From Bacillus sp. DNRA2 (GTDB lineage Bacteria; Bacillota; Bacilli; Bacillales; Cytobacillaceae), in the NCBI RefSeq assembly GCF_012843265.1, contig NZ_JABAIT010000001.1:186001-250000 (forward strand): a stretch of 64,000 nucleotides of DNA, in the 5' to 3' direction. Each line of letters opens with the position of its first letter. The first letter of the stretch is position 1. A program made the position numbers and the translations under genes. The notes beneath the pieces are model-generated. The model had not been told where the DNA came from and ran no database searches. It was given only the letters and a program-made list of their open reading frames with translations. Positions 27,172 through 34,468 of this stretch are shown piece by piece.

Positions 27172-27205
27172 GGAAAAGGTAACAATGTTCATTGTTACCT
27201 TTTCC
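27172..27205 (+). terminator. Terminator after hexahaem cytochrome A
   Basis: Perfect 16-bp arms (GGAAAAGGTAACAATG and complement) with almost no loop; modest T content downstream. Confidence 0.8.
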
Positions 27206-27294
27206 TAAATCTAATTACCGTAACATATTCACATAACTTTGAACATTACGAGGACTATCTTGATTACCTCCCAAAAAGGTAGCCTTCGTTACTA

Positions 27295-27418
27295 TATAAT
27301 GAACTGTTTATCCAAAATTCCTTAAAGGAGGTGATGTCTCAACAGAAAGATCAATTGTTTCTACCTAATCAAAAATAGAGAAAAAGAGATTGAGAGAATT
27401 TAGGGAGGTTTATTAAAA
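27295..27418 (+). promoter_or_regulatory. Promoter -10 and leader of hexahaem cytochrome B
   Basis: TATAAT at 27295-27300 with no good -35, then AAAGGAGGTGATG at 27324-27336 and TTTAGGGAGGTTT just before the start. A 13-codon frame could begin at the ATG of the upstream element but with no spacing from its ribosome site. Layout as in the leaders at 25874 and 28986. Confidence 0.5.
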
Positions 27419-28672
27419 ATGAGCAAGTTAAAATTAGGCTTTTCAGCATTGCTAATGTTCGTTCTTGTTAGCATTTTTGCAACTGCTGCATTTGCAGAAG
27501 AACCATTTGTTCCAACTTCAACAAATCCAGCACCTGGTATTAATGTCGGAGATGTTGACAACTTTGGTCAGAAAAACACACACAAAACTCACGGTAACTT
27601 CCAAAACAACACAAATTCTTGTGCAAACTGCCACAGCACGCACAACGGTGAAGATGATATGTTGTTAATGAAAGCTGGCGAATATGATCTTTGTATGTCA
27701 TGTCATGACGGTACAATGGGCTTCTACGATGTAACTGCAGCAAGTGGCGCTGGTGTTTTCAATGAATCACACCAAGACGCAACTATGCACCATGTTGATT
27801 CAGGTGTGAAAATTGGCGCAGCCCCAGCTGCATGGCAGAACACTTCAACAGCTGAACTTGAGTGCTCAAGCTGTCATAACCCACACGGATCTGCAAATGA
27901 CCGTTTATTAAACGAAACAGTTATTGGTAAAGCATATGCTTACAATGTTTCTGGAAAAATGGGTTCATCACATGGTCCATCATTCAGTAAAACGACTGCA
28001 ATCCCTACAGGTCAACAAGCTATTAAGCTTGTATTAAAAGAAGACCCTGCATATGCAGACATCAATAGCAACTCAACATTATCAGGATTAAAGATTACTA
28101 AATCTTTAGGTCCAGATGGTGCAAGAGACAGAATGAACTATAGCAACTTCTGTTCAACTTGTCACGACAACTATTTAGCATCAAGAACAGCTAAGAAACC
28201 AAATCTTGACAATGGTGGTAAAGAAGAAGGCGTTTACACACACACTACTAACAGCCATAAGGGTGGAAGAAACTGTGCTTCTTGTCACTATGCACACGGA
28301 ACTGATAATACTACTTTAATGGATTCTTCAGGTAGAACAACTGCTGAACTAGTAGCAGATGGTGTTATTACTGCAGATAAAGCTGAAGCATACATCAAAG
28401 ATGTAAGTGCAAAAGGAACTGCACTTAAGAAATTCACTAACATGTCAGTATGTTTCTCTTGTCACGGTGCTGAAGGTTTAGGTGGCCCAGCTGCCGCAGG
28501 TCAAAATACTGCTGGTTCTCCTGATACTCCACTTTATATGTATACAGCTCCAGACGGTTCTCAACCTGGATGGGATGGAGTAACTAACTGGAAATCAGCA
28601 TCTTATGATCCAGCGTTTGCAGGCGAACTTGCTGAAGTTATCGAACACTGGTCTGAGAAATACGGTAACTAA
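27419..28672 (+). CDS. Secreted hexahaem c-type cytochrome B
   Basis: 417 residues. Signal peptide of about 26 residues ending A-F-A, then six CxxCH sites (CANCH, CMSCH, CSSCH, CSTCH, CASCH, CFSCH). Paralogue of the genes at 25969 and 29092: the first two haem modules and the C-S-S-C-H-N-P-H-G-S-A-N-D-R-L-L-N-E segment match, while the part between hemes 3 and 4 and the C-terminus vary. The C-terminal 50 residues (after the last haem) are unique and end in a helix-like W-S-E-K-Y. Separate leader and terminator indicate its own transcript. Confidence 0.9.
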   Translation: MSKLKLGFSALLMFVLVSIFATAAFAEEPFVPTSTNPAPGINVGDVDNFGQKNTHKTHGNFQNNTNSCANCHSTHNGEDDMLLMKAGEYDLCMSCHDGTMGFYDVTAASGAGVFNESHQDATMHHVDSGVKIGAAPAAWQNTSTAELECSSCHNPHGSANDRLLNETVIGKAYAYNVSGKMGSSHGPSFSKTTAIPTGQQAIKLVLKEDPAYADINSNSTLSGLKITKSLGPDGARDRMNYSNFCSTCHDNYLASRTAKKPNLDNGGKEEGVYTHTTNSHKGGRNCASCHYAHGTDNTTLMDSSGRTTAELVADGVITADKAEAYIKDVSAKGTALKKFTNMSVCFSCHGAEGLGGPAAAGQNTAGSPDTPLYMYTAPDGSQPGWDGVTNWKSASYDPAFAGELAEVIEHWSEKYGN

Positions 28673-28681
28673 GAAATAACC

Positions 28682-28723
28682 AAAAACAAGGGAACTATAA
28701 ATTCGTTTTGTTCCCTTGTTTTT
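28682..28723 (+). terminator. Terminator after hexahaem cytochrome B
   Basis: AAAAACAAGGGAAC / GTTCCCTTGTTTTT with a 14-base loop and a T run. Confidence 0.92.
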
Positions 28724-28746
28724 ACCTCTAAATATGCTAATAAATT

Positions 28747-28799
28747 GTCAAAAAATGTTCTTTTTGGATAATCTCAGATAATAGTTATGTTGATATAAT
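28747..28799 (+). promoter_or_regulatory. Promoter with distal GTCAAAAA element, copy 1
   Basis: GTCAAAAA at 28747 and an extended -10 TGATATAAT at 28791-28799 followed by AAAAAT. The same pair, with the same 47-base distance, is found at 30362-30414. Confidence 0.5.
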
Positions 28800-28879
28800 A
28801 AAAATGTAAATATTAGGTTGGATATTTTTGAGAATAGAATCTTTTATAGAGTATATTTGCACCTTTAAATCGATAAATC

Positions 28880-28909
28880 ACAACCGTTTTTTTACTCATG
28901 AACGGTTGT
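28880..28909 (+). other. Inverted repeat in the leader of hexahaem cytochrome C
   Basis: ACAACCGTT and AACGGTTGT separated by 12 bases including a T run. It lies between the promoter candidate at 28794 and the ribosome-site-like element at 28986, and could be an attenuator or an operator. Confidence 0.45.
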
Positions 28910-28985
28910 TTAATAATAGAATACATAACAATTATTAACGAAATGTGAATAAAGAAATAAAGATATGTTAAGGTATTTTTCCTTT

Positions 28986-29091
28986 AAGGAGGTGGTGTAT
29001 AAAAAGAAGTATTCAAATTTATTAATACCACTAGATTAAAAGAGAAAAAGAGAAAGAACAAACAGAGAGAATTTTAGGGAGGTTTTTTGAA
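28986..29091 (+). promoter_or_regulatory. Leader of hexahaem cytochrome C with upstream Shine-Dalgarno-like element
   Basis: AAGGAGGTGGTG at 28986-28997, about 95 bases before the start, and TTTTAGGGAGGTTTTTTG just before the start codon. It matches the leaders at 25874 and 27324. A 14-codon frame from GTG 28995 is possible but not conserved between copies. Confidence 0.5.
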
Positions 29092-30240
29092 ATGAGTAAG
29101 TTAAAAGTAGGCTTTTCTGCTTTATTTATGCTTATTTTAATAAGCATGTTTGCGACTTTTGCTGCTGCAGAAGTAACTTTACCATCAAATGTTGGTACTA
29201 AAGATAACTTTGGTGCTGATAATACTCACAAAACGCATGGTAACTTCCAAAACAACACAAACTCTTGTGCAAACTGTCACAGCACCCATAATGGTGAAGA
29301 TGATATGTTACTTAAGAGTGGTGAATATGAGCTTTGTATGTCATGTCATGATGGTACAATGGGCTTCTACGATGTAACTGTAGCAAGTGAAGCAGGTATC
29401 ATGGACTCACATGATCAAAGTTCTTCAATGCACTCGGTTCAAGGGGAATTAGCAGTAAAATCAGCTCCTGGTGCACTAGCTAATACATCTACTGCAACAT
29501 TTGAATGTTCAAGCTGTCATAATCCACACGGATCAGCAAACGACCGTTTATTAAATGAATCAGTAGCTGGTAAAGCATTTGCCGGTAACTTCAACGTAAC
29601 AATTGTAGGTTATACTGAAACTATTACAAAATTAAATCCAGTACCTACTGGTACAGCAGGAATTAAACTTGACTTAGATTTAGATCCAGCATATGCAGAT
29701 ATTAATAATGCTACAGACCTATCTGGACTAAAAATTTATAAATCAAATGGTATTTACAATAAACCTGCTGATGGCTACACACAAGCTCAGGTTTATGATT
29801 ACAAATTAAATTACTCAAATTTCTGTGGATCTTGTCATGACGACTACTTGAAAAATAGAGAGAATGGTCCAAAAGCAGATGGCGTTCATTACACTCATAC
29901 AACAAACAGCACTAAGTCTGGTCGTAGCTGTACAGCATGTCACTATTCACACGGTACAGATATTACATTATTAAAAGACACTGCTGGCAAGACTATTGCT
30001 GACCTTCAAAAGCCAGTTGTTGATGGTGGAAAAGGTTGGACAGAAGAAGTTGCTAGAGATTACATGAAAGATGTAAGCAAGAGCGGTTCTTCAGCATTAA
30101 AGAGATACACAAATATGGCTGTATGTTGGTCTTGTCACCAATCTACACATGCAATTGCTAATACTCCAGGTACAAGCACATATCCAGCATCAGGAGCAGT
30201 TCCTGGTGGAGATTATTCAGGTAAAGGTGGAATTAAATAA
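29092..30240 (+). CDS. Secreted hexahaem c-type cytochrome C
   Basis: 382 residues with a 26-residue signal peptide (A-A-A-E cleavage region) and six CxxCH sites: CANCH, CMSCH, CSSCH, CGSCH, CTACH and CWSCH. Third member of the hexahaem family; the first 100 mature residues are close to those of copies A and B, even at the DNA level. Later segments diverge, including a longer insert between hemes 3 and 4. No anchor is visible. A glycine-rich C-terminus ends in G-G-I-K, similar to R-A-K-I-K in copy A. Confidence 0.9.
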   Translation: MSKLKVGFSALFMLILISMFATFAAAEVTLPSNVGTKDNFGADNTHKTHGNFQNNTNSCANCHSTHNGEDDMLLKSGEYELCMSCHDGTMGFYDVTVASEAGIMDSHDQSSSMHSVQGELAVKSAPGALANTSTATFECSSCHNPHGSANDRLLNESVAGKAFAGNFNVTIVGYTETITKLNPVPTGTAGIKLDLDLDPAYADINNATDLSGLKIYKSNGIYNKPADGYTQAQVYDYKLNYSNFCGSCHDDYLKNRENGPKADGVHYTHTTNSTKSGRSCTACHYSHGTDITLLKDTAGKTIADLQKPVVDGGKGWTEEVARDYMKDVSKSGSSALKRYTNMAVCWSCHQSTHAIANTPGTSTYPASGAVPGGDYSGKGGIK

Positions 30241-30250
30241 TTCCAAAAAA

Positions 30251-30334
30251 AGCTAACAAATAGCCGATCTATTTGCTAGCCTAAAAAGTGAACAAAAACA
30301 AGGTGACAATATCACTATTGTTACCTTGTTTTTT
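30251..30334 (+). terminator. Hairpin and terminator after hexahaem cytochrome C
   Basis: A first stem GCTAACAAATAG / CTATTTGCTAGC (30251-30281) without T tail, then a terminator at 30294-30334 with AAAAACAAGGTGACAATA paired to its near complement and a TTTTTT tail. Confidence 0.85.
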
Positions 30335-30361
30335 ATTATTATGGCTATTACCCTTATAAAT

Positions 30362-30414
30362 GTCAAAAAGTTTTCTAATCTAGAGATAAATAGAAATTAT
30401 TCTATTGATATAAT
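30362..30414 (+). promoter_or_regulatory. Promoter with distal GTCAAAAA element, copy 2
   Basis: GTCAAAAA at 30362 and extended -10 TGATATAAT at 30406-30414, followed by AAAAAT, 55 bases before the heptahaem gene. Same geometry as 28747-28799. Confidence 0.5.
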
Positions 30415-30468
30415 AAAAATAGGTGGTAATAGATTATCATCTTAATAATCAAAGAAAAGGTGACTGTA

Positions 30469-32211
30469 GTGAAGAAAAAAACGAACTATATACAGAAACT
30501 ACTATCATACTGTGCAATATGGTTTGTTTTTTGGGGTTCTCTCATCCTACCATTCCCTAAAGAAAATATTTTTTTTGCTGAAGGTGGATCATTAACGGAA
30601 ACTACTACACAAGAGAATGGAACTACTAGTAATACAGACAGTGTAGTGAATGGTGGAGAAATCTCAACTGATAAAACACCTTCTGATTCCGAAACGAATG
30701 CAACACAGGAACAAGGACCAATTTCTACTCCAATAACAGAAACCAATGAAACCCAGGTTCAAAATGTCCAAACTACATTAGAGCAAGGTCCTGCATTATT
30801 TTCCATAAGTGAAGCAAATGGAATCAGGCCAGTAGTTACAAGTATTGAGCTAATGGCATATGATAGTGCCACTTGGGAAGCTGCAGTATTAGATACCATT
30901 CCACCGCTAGATTTAACGGAACCACAAGGTCAATCGTTAGATCTTAGATTAGCTGCAGGTCTAAGTAAATACGAACCAGAAACTGATAAAGCACCAAACG
31001 CTGATAATTATTTACCAGCACAGGACTTAACAAATGTAAGACTAAATTCAACTTTCCGTATTAAGATTACTGAAGCAGGTACGTTACAAAATTACGCTGA
31101 ACCATTAATTGTGCTTCCTGCAAATGAAACCGATCTTAGTAAGAAGGTTGCTTTAAAAATTGTTCCAAATGATGCAGGCGAAGAATTAACCAAAGTTGGT
31201 AATGAATATGTTATTACTTTAGCCTTGCCTGAAGGTCAAACCTGGAGTGCTAGAACAACATATAAAGTTTATGTTAATCCTGAGATAAAAAATGACCAAG
31301 GATTAAATATTACTCCTAAGGCGTTTAAATTTACAACACGTCCTGAGATACATTCAGTTGATATTCATGGAAGTCTTGGAATGAATACGAATTCTTGTGC
31401 TAATTGCCATAGTACCCACAATGGTGACAACGCAAATTTAATTGGTGGTACAGTCCAGGATGATCAAGGCGAGTATTTATGTATGGCCTGTCACGATGGG
31501 ACAGTTGCTTCAGCTATGCCAGAATATGATTCTGACGCACCTCATTTTCAAAGCCATCAAAATATTAAGGATGAGGGCGAATCCTGTGCAAGCTGTCACA
31601 ACCCTCATACTGCTTGGACAAAAGAGAATCCTAATAAAATCAAGGATAAATCTGGTACAGTCTATAATTACAAAAAGAATCTTGGTTTAGCAACTGACTT
31701 CAATTTGTGTTTAAGATGTCATGATGGAGTAAAAGGTAGCAACATAAAACAATTTTATGAGGATCCAACGCTGCTTTATTATTCTGGTCATAATATGACT
31801 GCAACAGATGGCAGTACGGCAGCCGATGGAACACCTTTAAAGGGACAATTGGCTTGTGCGGACTGTCATGAAACTCACGGTAATTCCGACTCTGTTTATT
31901 CGTTAAAAGGCAATTTGGGCAATATCAAGCGAGATACCGGAGATATTTTCCCGAAAACAGTTGGCACCGAATTTACGGCAGAAATGGAACGAGATTTCTG
32001 TACGAAGTGTCATTTCACACCTATTGATGGTACTAAAAAGGCGATTGAGATGTATGGAAATACCGCTCAATTCGATGATTCTCTTTACGGTCATAGACCG
32101 GTCAGGGATGCAAGTGAGAGATGTTCGTTCTGTCATAGTCCTGTAATATCATCAGATTTTAAAGAAGAGTTACGAGCAACTGCTCATGCTCCTAGAAAAT
32201 TAGATGAATAG
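30469..32211 (+). CDS. Large secreted heptahaem cytochrome with Ig-like domain
   Basis: 580 residues from GTG 30469 (AAAAGGTGA five to seven bases upstream; an in-frame GTG at 30460 overlaps that site). Signal peptide of about 40 residues, a Thr/Glu/Gln-rich low-complexity stretch (about 40-110), then a bacterial Ig-like domain of the SbsA type (about 120-290, ending K-F-T-T-R-P-E). Seven CxxCH sites follow: CANCH, CMACH, CASCH, CLRCH, CADCH, CTKCH and CSFCH. The first haem stretch N-T-N-S-CANCHSTHNG is identical to that of the hexahaem proteins. The unusual N-terminal part suggests it spans or binds the wall and carries the haem domain outward. Confidence 0.88.
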   Translation: MKKKTNYIQKLLSYCAIWFVFWGSLILPFPKENIFFAEGGSLTETTTQENGTTSNTDSVVNGGEISTDKTPSDSETNATQEQGPISTPITETNETQVQNVQTTLEQGPALFSISEANGIRPVVTSIELMAYDSATWEAAVLDTIPPLDLTEPQGQSLDLRLAAGLSKYEPETDKAPNADNYLPAQDLTNVRLNSTFRIKITEAGTLQNYAEPLIVLPANETDLSKKVALKIVPNDAGEELTKVGNEYVITLALPEGQTWSARTTYKVYVNPEIKNDQGLNITPKAFKFTTRPEIHSVDIHGSLGMNTNSCANCHSTHNGDNANLIGGTVQDDQGEYLCMACHDGTVASAMPEYDSDAPHFQSHQNIKDEGESCASCHNPHTAWTKENPNKIKDKSGTVYNYKKNLGLATDFNLCLRCHDGVKGSNIKQFYEDPTLLYYSGHNMTATDGSTAADGTPLKGQLACADCHETHGNSDSVYSLKGNLGNIKRDTGDIFPKTVGTEFTAEMERDFCTKCHFTPIDGTKKAIEMYGNTAQFDDSLYGHRPVRDASERCSFCHSPVISSDFKEELRATAHAPRKLDE

Positions 32212-32219
32212 TTTTTAAA

Positions 32220-32270
32220 AAAAGCTGATTATAAGTTCGATTATTTTGAACTTATAATCAGCTTTTATTT
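32220..32270 (+). terminator. Terminator after heptahaem gene
   Basis: AAAAGCTGATTATAAGTTC and its exact complement with a nine-base loop and T-rich tail. End of the cytochrome island. Confidence 0.92.
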
Positions 32271-32324
32271 AATTAGACTTTATTTTAAAATAGCTAATCC
32301 AAAGTACTTTATTAGATTTTTATA

Positions 32325-32353
32325 TTGACAGTTGCTGAAAATTCCCGTACATT
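32325..32353 (+). promoter_or_regulatory. Promoter of the terC riboswitch leader
   Basis: Consensus TTGACA (32325-32330), 17-base spacer and TACATT (32348-32353), placing the start of RNA near 32360, just before the aptamer. Confidence 0.75.
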
Positions 32354-32375
32354 AGTATTAATATCATATTTCCTT

Positions 32376-32470
32376 TTAAAGGGGAGTAGCTGGACAGTAA
32401 AGTCGTCATTCCGAGAAGCGCATGTTTCTCCGGCTTTATTGGCAACGTGACGTTGTAAGCGAGACCTTTA
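32376..32470 (+). promoter_or_regulatory. yybP-ykoY manganese riboswitch aptamer
   Basis: The 5' strand AAAGGGGAGTAGC and the 3' strand GCGAGACCTTT close the aptamer, with CCGAGA/TCTCCGG and TTGGCAACGTGA between, the pattern of the yybP-ykoY motif. This riboswitch binds Mn2+ and raises expression of exporters. It is followed by two terminators and terC, a known regulon member. Confidence 0.92.
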
Positions 32471-32493
32471 CTTGTAAGAGTAAAGGTCTTTTT
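32463..32493 (+). terminator. Riboswitch terminator 1
   Basis: GACCTTTAC (32463-32471) pairs with GTAAAGGTC (32480-32488), followed by TTTTTG. The left arm is also the 3' strand of the aptamer closing stem, the usual switch between aptamer and terminator. Confidence 0.88.
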
Positions 32494-32501
32494 GTATTTT
32501 T

Positions 32502-32540
32502 AAGACCTTTACCGCATCTTTGGTAGGGGTCTTTTTTGTT
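32502..32540 (+). terminator. Second tandem terminator before terC
   Basis: AAGACCTTTACC pairs with GGTAGGGGTCTT (some G-T pairs) and is followed by TTTTTTG. Its left arm repeats the GACCTTTAC of terminator 1, so it could compete for the same partner. Confidence 0.75.
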
Positions 32541-32590
32541 GCCGCAGATGGATATGACGGAAACTTACTTTTAAAAGGAGGATTTCTTTT

Positions 32591-33397
32591 ATGGAATTAT
32601 CATTATTATTGGAGTACGGCTGGGTATTAATTGTTTTGGTTGTATTAGAGGGACTGTTAGCTGCAGATAACGCATTGGTACTGGCAATTATGGTAAAGCA
32701 CCTGCCGCTTGAAAAACGTAAAAAAGCATTATTCTATGGCTTAGCAGGAGCATTTGTCTTCCGTTTCGTTTCATTATTTGTGATTTCATACCTTGTGGAT
32801 GTATGGCAACTTCAGGCTGTAGGTGCCTTGTATCTTCTGTTTATGGCCGGGAATCATATTTTTCGAAAACTGGTTAAATCTAAAAATGATGAAGCAGAAG
32901 AACATAAGCAGAAGACTGAGAAAAAAGGATCAAGCTTTTGGACGACCGTTTTAAAGGTAGAAGTCGCTGATATTGCATTTGCAGTTGATTCAATTCTTGC
33001 AGCTGTTGCTATGGCAGTTATGCTACCAGACACACCGTTACCTAATATTGGCGGACTTGATGGCGGTAAATTCATTGTTATTTTCGCAGGTGGTATGATT
33101 GGTCTGATCATCATGCGTTTTGCTGCTAACTTGTTTGTTGATTTATTGCACAAGCGTCCAGGGCTAGAAATTGCGGCGTTTATGATTGTTGGCTGGGTAG
33201 GTGTCAAGCTCGCTATTTATACCTTGGCCCATCCTGCACTTGGCGTGTTAAGTGAAGATTTCTCGCACTCCATGCTTTGGAAAGTGACCTTCTATGTTGT
33301 GTTAGTCGGAATTGCCCTTGGTGGTTGGTTATTCTCAAAAGAAAAACCAGCATCAGCTGTTGCGGCAACATCCGAAAACGAAACGAATGCCATCTGA
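32591..33397 (+). CDS. TerC family membrane protein, copy 2 (riboswitch-controlled)
   Basis: 268 residues, seven predicted helices, with E-G-L-L-A-A-D-N-A-L-V near 20-30 and A-V-D-S-I-L-A-A-V near 133. Very similar to the copy at 15357-16136, including the G-L-D-G-G-K/Q-F-I-V-I-F-A-G-G segment. Control by a Mn2+ riboswitch supports a role in manganese export or metalation of secreted enzymes. AAAAGGAGG precedes the ATG. Confidence 0.92.
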   Translation: MELSLLLEYGWVLIVLVVLEGLLAADNALVLAIMVKHLPLEKRKKALFYGLAGAFVFRFVSLFVISYLVDVWQLQAVGALYLLFMAGNHIFRKLVKSKNDEAEEHKQKTEKKGSSFWTTVLKVEVADIAFAVDSILAAVAMAVMLPDTPLPNIGGLDGGKFIVIFAGGMIGLIIMRFAANLFVDLLHKRPGLEIAAFMIVGWVGVKLAIYTLAHPALGVLSEDFSHSMLWKVTFYVVLVGIALGGWLFSKEKPASAVAATSENETNAI

Positions 33398-33413
33398 TTT
33401 TTTTAGGAACATA

Positions 33414-33543
33414 GTTGATTGGAGCGGAGGGCACGGAGACTCCTGCGGGAGTAAAGGGCATAGGGAGACCCCACAGGCGCTTTGCGCCGAGGAGGCTCCC
33501 TGCACCGCCCGCGGAAAGCGAAGTGCCCGGAGCGGAAATCAAC
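33414..33543. repeat. 130-bp GC-rich Bacillus dispersed repeat
   Basis: Begins GTTGATTGGAGCGGAGGGCA and ends with the matching GTGCCCGGAGCGGAAATCAAC-type complement, with internal hairpins (GACTCCTGCGGGAG; GGCGCTTTGCGCC; GGGAG/CTCCC). Elements of this kind are scattered in intergenic regions of many Bacillus-related genomes. No coding function. Fills the gap 33398-33679. Confidence 0.8.
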
Positions 33544-33679
33544 TGGCGAAAGAATAATAATATTGAAACCTTTTCGTCATTCGTTCGTACAAAATAATTG
33601 AAGGTTTTTAACCATGGGGGCGAAATGCCCCTCATCCCTATTTCGAAAATGAACTAAAAAATAAATGGAGGTATTCAAC

Positions 33680-34363
33680 TTGTTTTTTCACCCGATGGAC
33701 TTTTTGATTTTAATTGCATTTGGGATTTCGCTTTGGGCACAATTTCGTGTTAAAGGAACATTCAACAAATGGGTCGAAGTGCCAACCAGAACGGGAGCAT
33801 CAGGAGCAGAAGTAGCTCGGGCGTTGCTTGACCGTAATGGCTTGTCACACATTCCAATTGAAGTGGTGCGCGGCACACTGTCAGACCACTATGACCCGAT
33901 TCATGGGGTGGTCAGACTATCAGAAGCCGTTTACTACGGTCGATCTATATCATCTATTTCTGTAGCAGCCCACGAAATTGGACATGCTATTCAGCATAAA
34001 GAAGGCTATAAGGCATTAACGCTACGACACAGAATGTTTCCTGCAGTTAACATCGCATCAGGAATTGCACCATTTCTGTTAATTGGCGGATTTCTATTTC
34101 AAGCACTATCGCTTATCGGTCTAGGGATCATCTTTTTCTCGGTTGCGGTTGCATTTCAATTGGTTACTTTGCCAGTCGAGTTCAACGCTAGCTCTCGTGC
34201 ACGCAACTTAATGATCGCTGAAGGTTTCTTGTACAACGATGAAGAGAATGGTGTTAAAAAAGTATTAGGGGCAGCGGCGTTAACTTATGTTGCTGCAGCG
34301 CTTATTTCCTTGCTTGAATTACTAAAATATGTCATGATTTTTATGCAGGGAGACGACGATTAA
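33680..34363 (+). CDS. YugP-type zinc membrane metallopeptidase
   Basis: 227 residues from TTG 33680, chosen because GGAGGT lies seven bases before it; an ATG at 33665 would overlap that site. Zinc motif H-E-I-G-H-A (HExxH) near residue 100, followed by further membrane helices at about 120-165 and 195-220; one helix precedes it. The R-T-G-A-S-G-A-E-V-A-R-x-L-L-D-x-x-G-L stretch is typical of the Zn_peptidase_2 family. Substrate unknown. Confidence 0.87.
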   Translation: MFFHPMDFLILIAFGISLWAQFRVKGTFNKWVEVPTRTGASGAEVARALLDRNGLSHIPIEVVRGTLSDHYDPIHGVVRLSEAVYYGRSISSISVAAHEIGHAIQHKEGYKALTLRHRMFPAVNIASGIAPFLLIGGFLFQALSLIGLGIIFFSVAVAFQLVTLPVEFNASSRARNLMIAEGFLYNDEENGVKKVLGAAALTYVAAALISLLELLKYVMIFMQGDDD

Positions 34364-34368
34364 TCGTA

Positions 34369-34441
34369 TATAATTTGAAAAGTGTCTGGCTCCTGGTATG
34401 AACACCAGCGTCTTAACATTTTTCGATACACTCAGGAGGTG
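34369..34441 (+). promoter_or_regulatory. Promoter -10 and hairpin leader of the CNNM gene
   Basis: TATAAT at 34369-34374, then a leader that could pair AGTGTCT (34381) with GATACACT (about 34425) and holds an inner hairpin CTGGT/ACCAG at 34393-34408. An AGGAGGTG at 34434 lies 28 bases upstream of the start codon. Not matched to a known riboswitch. Confidence 0.4.
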
Positions 34442-34468
34442 TACGCCTTACATTTGTAGGGCCTTATT

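Noticed and set aside
33213-33635. 140-codon minus-strand frame and plus-strand frames across the GC-rich stretch after terC
   Set aside because: They are translations of the 130-bp dispersed repeat and lack ribosome sites.
34381-34441. M-box magnesium riboswitch before the CNNM gene
   Set aside because: Only the GGCTCCT-GTATGAA-like string resembles it; the region is too short and lacks the other conserved parts.
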